Both the position numbers and the translations under genes were made by a program. The notes beneath the pieces were generated by a model. That model made no database searches and was not told where the DNA came from. It saw nothing but the letters and a program-made list of their open reading frames with translations. Below, in pieces: positions 7,501 to 10,443 of a stretch of 10,443 nucleotides of DNA (positions are counted from its first letter, which is position 1; each line of letters opens with the position of its first letter). This stretch comes from Helicobacteraceae bacterium (GTDB taxonomy: Bacteria; Campylobacterota; Campylobacteria; Campylobacterales; Sulfurimonadaceae): NCBI GenBank assembly GCA_024635885.1, contig JAGXIA010000102.1, positions 1 to 10,443 on the forward strand. Direction: 5' to 3'.

Positions 7501-7581
7501 AAAATATGTTTGCGTTAAGAGTTTTTCTTTGTTGTTTAAAATAAAACTTACATCTGATGCTTGCATTAATAATTTTTCCAT
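4522..7581 (-). CDS. MutS-family mismatch-repair ATPase fused to a C-terminal HNH nuclease (MutS7-like)
   Basis: A 1019-residue protein. Residues 35-125 are the mismatch-recognition domain, with TFFEVYE at 49-55 matching the F-x-E wedge motif (F50, E52). Connector and lever/clamp regions follow to about 640. The ABC-type ATPase has Walker A GINSSGKSS at 700-708, Walker B with DE at 779-780 in LVLGDEISHGTETLSG, and the ATH switch at 811-813. After a basic linker an HNH/zinc domain follows: CxxC at 912-915, HH at 923-924, and an asparagine-rich NLIPLCKEHHNQIH at 947-960 (C952, H955, H956, H960). A charged tail (985-1019) ends in FVLDDW. All key residues look intact. Ordinary MutS is about 850 residues and lacks a nuclease. 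This architecture is that of the MutS7 subfamily, known from Epsilonproteobacteria, large DNA viruses and octocoral mitochondria. The start at 7581 has no ribosome site; Met6 (7566) is an alternative. No mutL is nearby. Confidence 0.93.
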   Translation of the reverse strand: MEKLLMQASDVSFILNNKEKLLTQTYFELQRYFEEKYGTDTVIFMEIGTFFEVYEVNNDDEQIGKAKEIAELLNIQLTKKNKNIVENSDKNPLLAGVPAVSFERYLNRLIQEQKYTVIVVKQKGNPPKISRYISQIVSPGTNFEHIVDNDDNYIVSILVDKHKDIYTIGYSAIDVTTGKTWLYETHGTSEDPSYALDEVFNLLNIYRTSEVVITFLDGITNQRHVMQYLELAEHYHYSVNNERPKIEFQNELFRGVYQIQSLLSPIEHLDLERSPMITESLAILVHFVIEHDIHIVQKLDRPNLIDNRRFMYLGNNALEQVGIISKDKKEFTLLKMLDKSATSIGKRLLKERLLNPIIDKDELERRYNLIERVSSHTRYLDETMRGIYDLQRLSRRLDLARLHPFEMNHIFESMLSVKELMQYVKKHKIQKTPFHETEVDEFLRDITKSIDLDVSRRFTNATVDENFLMNGVDEAIDTLVQENTTMLIAFEDIMAQIEKLLEVNGSGSTNRLVSLGLLEKEGYYISLSKNRFSMIEGEFKKDEIFEKFNVKKLTNSVKITSELTDKLSDNIMKNRRKIVSLVKEKYIQLQGVYERRYSLLFDRVIAYVSDLDVGVSSSKVAQQYQHSRPMIVDVKDDENFMQIMQLRHPLIEVQERGGIYVPNDIVMGKRDYMDLPHPESVMLEVGVHDGHDINGVLLYGINSSGKSSLMKSIGIATLMAQSGFFVSAAVMKFSIFDSLFTRIVSKDNLAKGLSTFAVEMLELKNIFNRATVRSLVLGDEISHGTETLSGVAIVASAIIKLAKFRSLFLFATHLHQLSTMKEVTTLKNVVDLHLSVEYDEAKDALLFNRVLQSGSGSSIYGLEFAKSLHMDSDFLDTANTIRKRLSNDFDELELLVKKKTSKYNKELYVTKCIMCGAVAEDVHHISQRSLADKAGFIGHFHKDNKHNLIPLCKEHHNQIHEGKIRVDGFVMTSNGLELQFEEQINKPKKAEVIEPEINEVVEVKKVEDDKPKKFVLDDW

Positions 7582-7598
7582 ATATTTTAATAGTTGCG

Positions 7599-7607
7599 AT
7601 TATAGCA
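7599..7607 (-). promoter_or_regulatory. Extended -10 promoter of the MutS-HNH gene
   Basis: On the minus strand TGCTATAAT is a perfect extended -10 (TGnTATAAT). Transcription would start near 7592, leaving a leader of about 11 bases to the ATG at 7581 or about 26 bases to Met6 at 7566. The strong -10 compensates for the lack of a visible -35. Confidence 0.6.
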
Positions 7608-7612
7608 TAGAT

Positions 7613-7632
7613 GATAATTTTTGTGTTAAAAT
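7613..7632 (+). promoter_or_regulatory. Candidate promoter(s) of the histidine kinase operon
   Basis: Two -10-like elements are present: GATAAT at 7613-7618 and TAAAAT at 7627-7632 preceded by TG (TGTTAAAAT). From the second, transcription would begin at or next to the ATG at 7639, giving a leaderless message. From the first the leader would be about 14 bases, without a ribosome site. Confidence 0.4.
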
Positions 7633-7638
7633 ACTCTT

Positions 7639-8532
7639 ATGAATACTCTTGGTTGGCAAATTATTTTTATTGCAGTTGTACTTATTATAGCGATTATTTA
7701 TAGGCTCTTGCTCTTAAAAAAAGATTTGCAGATAGCAAAAAGAAAAGAAAAGAAATTAGAAGCATTAAATTCTACTTTACAATCCAGTTTAGAAGAAATA
7801 ACTTTGAATATGGAGCAGAAAAAAAGTCATCTCTTTCAACAATCAAAAATGGCAACAATGGGTGAGATGATGGAAAATATTGCTCATCAGTGGCGACAGC
7901 CTCTTTCCCAAATAAATTCTGCTGTGCTTCTCATAGATGATTCACTCTACGAAAAAAACTTTAAAAATATAACTATTGAAGAAAAACTCTTGGAAATAGA
8001 GTCTTTAACAAAATATATGTCTAAAACAATAGATGATTTTAGAAACTTTTTTGATGGAAATAAGGTAAAAGAAACTTTTTCTCTGAATGAACTTATAGCA
8101 CAGTCAATATACATAGTTCAAGGCACTTTAAAATCGCATCATATTGAAGTTTCTTATGATTTAAATGAAAAGTTTATCTACTTTGGTTATCCAAGAGAAC
8201 TACAGCAGGCAATTGTTATTATTTTAAACAATGCTAAAGATGCCTTCATAAGAAGAAAAATATTTACACCTAAAATAGTTGTAAATGTAACTAAAACCGC
8301 TAATGAGCATATAATCACTATATGTGATAATGCAAGAGGGATAAGAGAAGATATGTTAGAGAAAATCTTTGATCCTTATGTCACGACTAAGCATAAGTCC
8401 CAGGGTACAGGTTTAGGACTATATATTGCAAAGATGATTGTACATGAGAGTATGGGCGGGGAACTAACGGCAAGTAACATTTATGATGGAGCCTGTTTTG
8501 AAATTAAACTAAAGGAAGAGGATGGAGAATAA
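7639..8532 (+). CDS. Membrane-anchored sensor histidine kinase
   Basis: A 297-residue kinase that autophosphorylates on histidine and passes phosphate to a response regulator, presumably the one encoded next. One transmembrane helix lies at about residues 6-26 and is followed by a charged coiled-coil-like stretch (27-70). The H-box is IAHQWRQPLSQ (81-91) with phospho-acceptor His83. The ATPase domain has N-box ILNNAKDAF (195-203), G1 box DNARGI (230-235), F-box IFDPYVTTK (243-251) and G2 box GTGLGL (256-261). The G1 box has AR where DNGGG is usual, a tolerated change. There is almost no periplasmic part and no PAS, GAF or HAMP domain, so the signal must be sensed in or near the membrane or through a partner. 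The start has no ribosome site but begins the transmembrane helix, and no better start follows. The gene overlaps the regulator by 11 bases, implying translational coupling. Confidence 0.93.
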   Translation: MNTLGWQIIFIAVVLIIAIIYRLLLLKKDLQIAKRKEKKLEALNSTLQSSLEEITLNMEQKKSHLFQQSKMATMGEMMENIAHQWRQPLSQINSAVLLIDDSLYEKNFKNITIEEKLLEIESLTKYMSKTIDDFRNFFDGNKVKETFSLNELIAQSIYIVQGTLKSHHIEVSYDLNEKFIYFGYPRELQQAIVIILNNAKDAFIRRKIFTPKIVVNVTKTANEHIITICDNARGIREDMLEKIFDPYVTTKHKSQGTGLGLYIAKMIVHESMGGELTASNIYDGACFEIKLKEEDGE

Positions 8533-9214
8533 AAAGCCTTTTGATATTCTTTTTGTAGAAGATGAAGATGCATTAAGAGAAAATTATGTACGCTACTTAA
8601 AAAGACACTTTAGAAATGTTTATGAGGCTGAGGATGGAGAAAAAGCCTATAAGATATACAAAGAAAAGAAACCCCATATTTTAATAATTGATATAAACAT
8701 ACCAAAAATAAATGGCTTAGAATTACTGAGGAAAATAAGAGAATATGACCATACTACTAAAGCTATCATGCTAACAGCACAATCAGGAAACAATGATCTC
8801 TTAGAAGCAGTATCTTTAAAACTTACAAAATACCTCATAAAACCAGTCACTAGAGATGAACTAAAGGGTGCTCTTAATTTAGCAGTGGATGAGCTCTCAA
8901 ATTTCGATGTTTTATCTAAAAAAATATTATTTTTAAAAGATCAATTTTCTTGGGACTATAATTCAAGAGAACTTTTTCAAAACAACGAACCTATAATTTT
9001 GACAAACAAAGAGAGAAAAATACTCTCACTAATACTTAGTAATATCAGCAAAACATTTACATATGATGAGATTATTTATTATGTTTGGGCAGATGATAAT
9101 GATGAAGATAAATCAGATGCACTCAAAACAATTATAAAAAATTTAAGAAAAAAGTTGCCATACGACACTATTGTAAACGTGTATGGCAGTGGGTATAAGA
9201 TAGAAATTACATAA
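8522..9214 (+). CDS. OmpR/PhoB-type response regulator
   Basis: A 230-residue cytoplasmic DNA-binding regulator. The receiver domain (about 7-122) has the acidic pocket E13/D14, phospho-acceptor Asp57 in IIDINIPKINGLE, Thr85 and the K107-P108 pair. The output domain (about 135-230) is a winged helix of the OmpR type: LTNKERKILSLIL for the first helix, the recognition-helix region SDALKTIIKNLRKKL (198-212), and YGSGYKI (221-227) for the closing hairpin. All phosphorelay residues are present, so it should be functional. The ATG at 8522 overlaps the kinase stop (8530-8532), with AAAGGAAGAGG just upstream inside the kinase gene. The pair is almost surely one operon. Its target is unknown; the envelope genes directly downstream are the nearest candidates. 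No clear terminator follows it. Confidence 0.94.
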   Translation: MENKKPFDILFVEDEDALRENYVRYLKRHFRNVYEAEDGEKAYKIYKEKKPHILIIDINIPKINGLELLRKIREYDHTTKAIMLTAQSGNNDLLEAVSLKLTKYLIKPVTRDELKGALNLAVDELSNFDVLSKKILFLKDQFSWDYNSRELFQNNEPIILTNKERKILSLILSNISKTFTYDEIIYYVWADDNDEDKSDALKTIIKNLRKKLPYDTIVNVYGSGYKIEIT

Positions 9215-9216
9215 AT

Positions 9217-9244
9217 TTGCCTAATAAAGTATTTAAATTATAAA
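9217..9244 (+). promoter_or_regulatory. Candidate promoter of the OmpA-like gene
   Basis: TTGCCT (9217-9222) and TATAAA (9239-9244) are 16 bases apart and match the sigma-70 consensus at four and five of six positions. Transcription would start near 9251, giving a leader of about 60 bases to the ATG at 9312. Confidence 0.4.
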
Positions 9245-9295
9245 AAACTCACTACTTCCTCATTATTATTTGTTAGCATACATACATATAACTTT

Positions 9296-9301
9296 AAAGG
9301 A
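9296..9301 (+). promoter_or_regulatory. Ribosome binding site deciding the OmpA-like start
   Basis: AAAGGA lies ten bases before the ATG at 9312. The ORF is open from an earlier ATG at 9270, but that one has no ribosome site and would bury the signal peptide behind 14 residues. Confidence 0.55.
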
Positions 9302-9311
9302 AAATCAGCCA

Positions 9312-10091
9312 ATGAAATATATTTCACCGTTTTTAGCATCATCTCTTTTGATATTTTCACTAAATGCTTCTGAAGTAATCGAGCCAATTGCTACTCCTCA
9401 AGCACAAAGTGAATTTAAATACATTCAACCTGTAGCAGTCGAAGAAGCACCAATTCAAAAGGTAATTAAACCAGAACTTCTTGATACTGATGAAGATGGT
9501 GTTTTAGATATGGAAGATAAATGTCCTAACACGAAGAAAGGCGAAAGCGTAGATAAATTTGGATGTTTAGTTAAAAAAGACACCGATAAAGATGGTGTTC
9601 CTGATGATGATGACAAATGTCCCAATACCAGAGACGGCCTTGCAGTTGATTACAGAGGTTGTGAGCTAGACAGTGATGACGATGGAGTTGTTGATTCTAA
9701 AGACCAATGTCCCAACACAAGCAAAGAGTTTGTTGTTGATGGGTATGGCTGTCCTCAAACAGCAACTTTGAAAGTAACTTTTGAATCAAATAAATATGAG
9801 ATATCTGATAATCTTATCAACCAACTCCAAGAATTTGCTCTTTTTCTTAAAGAAAATATAGGCTACCAAGTAATCATCTACGGTTATACGGACTCCGTAG
9901 GCAGTGCAAAAAAGAATTTAGAGCTTTCTCAAAAACGTGCAGACTCTGTTAAAGAAGCACTTGTCCGTTATGGCATAAAAGTGTCTAGACTTACGGCAAT
10001 TGGAAAAGGCATAGTAAATCCTATTGCTGACAATAAAACCAAAGAAGGTCGCGCAAAAAATCGTCGTATTGAAGTTGATTTAATTCAGTAA
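9312..10091 (+). CDS. OmpA-family peptidoglycan-binding protein with three thrombospondin type 3 repeats
   Basis: A 259-residue envelope protein. Signal peptide 1-20 (cut after NAS) is followed by a short proline/glutamine-rich stretch and three calcium-binding TSP3 repeats at about 58-74, 90-106 and 120-136. Each has D-x-D-x-DG-x-x-D-x-x-D-x-CPNT, and a GC pair closes each unit. The C-terminal OmpA domain (about 151-259) has the signature GYTDSVGSAKKNLELSQKRA (191-210), a GKG turn and NRRIEV (250-255), which binds peptidoglycan non-covalently. No N-terminal beta-barrel is present, unlike true OmpA, so it is probably a periplasmic or outer-membrane-linked protein anchoring something to the wall. 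The cysteines in the repeats probably form disulfides. The start at 9312 is chosen for its ribosome site and signal peptide. It precedes a TolC-type gene, an arrangement seen in type I secretion and adhesin loci. Confidence 0.92.
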   Translation: MKYISPFLASSLLIFSLNASEVIEPIATPQAQSEFKYIQPVAVEEAPIQKVIKPELLDTDEDGVLDMEDKCPNTKKGESVDKFGCLVKKDTDKDGVPDDDDKCPNTRDGLAVDYRGCELDSDDDGVVDSKDQCPNTSKEFVVDGYGCPQTATLKVTFESNKYEISDNLINQLQEFALFLKENIGYQVIIYGYTDSVGSAKKNLELSQKRADSVKEALVRYGIKVSRLTAIGKGIVNPIADNKTKEGRAKNRRIEVDLIQ

Positions 10092-10102
10092 TTTATAGGG
10101 TT

Positions 10103-10133
10103 AAAGACTGGCACAAGGAGTGCTTAGTCTTTT
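10103..10133 (+). terminator. Hairpin terminator after the OmpA-like gene
   Basis: AAAGACT pairs with AGTCTTT (10103-10109 and 10126-10132) and GCAC with GTGC inside it around the loop AAGGA, giving an eleven-pair stem with a small internal loop. The trailing T-run is only four bases, so termination may be partial and leave some read-through into the TolC-type gene. Confidence 0.55.
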
Positions 10134-10183
10134 CAGTAACAATAACTTTTAGAGAAAAATATATTATTAAATAGGACATATAA

Positions 10184-10443
10184 ATGAAAAAAATATTACT
10201 ACTTGCTTTATCAATAGTAACTCTACTTAGTGCACAAGACCTTGAGATGACAGTAAATGAAGTCTTATCTACAAATCCAATAATTTTAGAAAGATTAAAG
10301 AATTACAACGCAACTAAAAAAGATATAGACATAGCACAAGCTGGGTATTACCCTAAACTTGACCTTTCAATAGGTGCAGGATATGAGAATACTGACGGAA
10401 CAGCTGGTGAAAATACTCCGGCTGGTAGACCAGTTAACTATAC
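10184..10443 (+). CDS. TolC-family outer-membrane efflux/secretion protein, N-terminal part, cut by window end
   Basis: The first 86 codons of a longer gene. A signal peptide (MKKILLLALSIVTLLSA, cut before QDLE) is followed by MTVNEVLSTNPIILERLKN and the IAQAGYYPKLDLSIGAGYE stretch. This matches the opening helix and 'A..GYYP.L.L..G' signature of TolC-like proteins, which form trimeric outer-membrane channels for type I secretion or efflux. AGGA lies seven bases before the ATG at 10184. The family usually has about 420-500 residues, so most of the protein is outside the window. The preceding OmpA/TSP3 gene suggests the type I secretion subtype used for large surface proteins rather than drug efflux, but the missing partner genes would be needed to decide. 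Confidence 0.85.
   Translation, partial: MKKILLLALSIVTLLSAQDLEMTVNEVLSTNPIILERLKNYNATKKDIDIAQAGYYPKLDLSIGAGYENTDGTAGENTPAGRPVNY

Noticed and set aside
9476..9740. Tandem repeated DNA in the OmpA-like gene as a CRISPR or satellite
   Set aside because: The repetition is at protein level (TSP3 calcium repeats spaced 30-32 residues apart) with differing codons, so it is a coding repeat.

Overview
The window looks like a chromosomal segment from a Campylobacterota (Epsilonproteobacteria) organism, most like Sulfurimonas or a close relative. The basis is the AT-rich DNA with AT-rich promoters, the HQWRQPL form of the histidine kinase H-box, a MutS of the HNH-fused (MutS7-like) type, a periplasmic multihaem cytochrome c, and a thrombospondin-type-3/OmpA protein followed by a TolC-type protein. 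The genus is inferred from recognition only; no search was run. There are eight protein genes, two of them cut by the window edges. I saw no RNA gene, IS element or CRISPR array.

Layout. (1) Positions 1-1394, minus strand: a MORN-repeat secreted protein lies 20 bases upstream of fumC (class II fumarate hydratase, N-terminal 232 codons only), probably in one transcript. (2) 1514-3898, minus: a 794-residue exported cytochrome c with seven CXXCH haem sites and an unusual N-terminal domain with no haem site; a clear terminator hairpin follows it. (3) 3899-4155: divergent promoter region. (4) 4156-4368, plus: a 70-residue two-helix membrane protein of unknown function. (5) 4369-4521: a convergent intergenic stretch with several hairpins. 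(6) 4522-7581, minus: a 1019-residue MutS-family protein with an HNH nuclease domain fused behind its ATPase. (7) 7582-7638: a 57-base divergent promoter region with very short predicted leaders. (8) 7639-9214, plus: a membrane-anchored histidine kinase overlapping an OmpR-type response regulator by 11 bases. (9) 9312-10091, plus: an OmpA-like peptidoglycan-binding protein with three calcium-type repeats. (10) 10184 to the window end, plus: the start of a TolC-family outer-membrane protein.

How they fit together. fumC belongs to central carbon metabolism (fumarate/malate, in the oxidative or the reductive TCA direction). The cytochrome is periplasmic electron-transfer machinery of unknown partner. 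The kinase and regulator form a complete two-component pair, and the OmpA-like and TolC-like genes directly downstream are plausible but unproven targets; together they look like the beginning of a type I secretion or cell-surface locus continuing past the window. The most distinctive gene is the MutS-HNH fusion, whose architecture could join mismatch recognition and DNA cleavage in one polypeptide.
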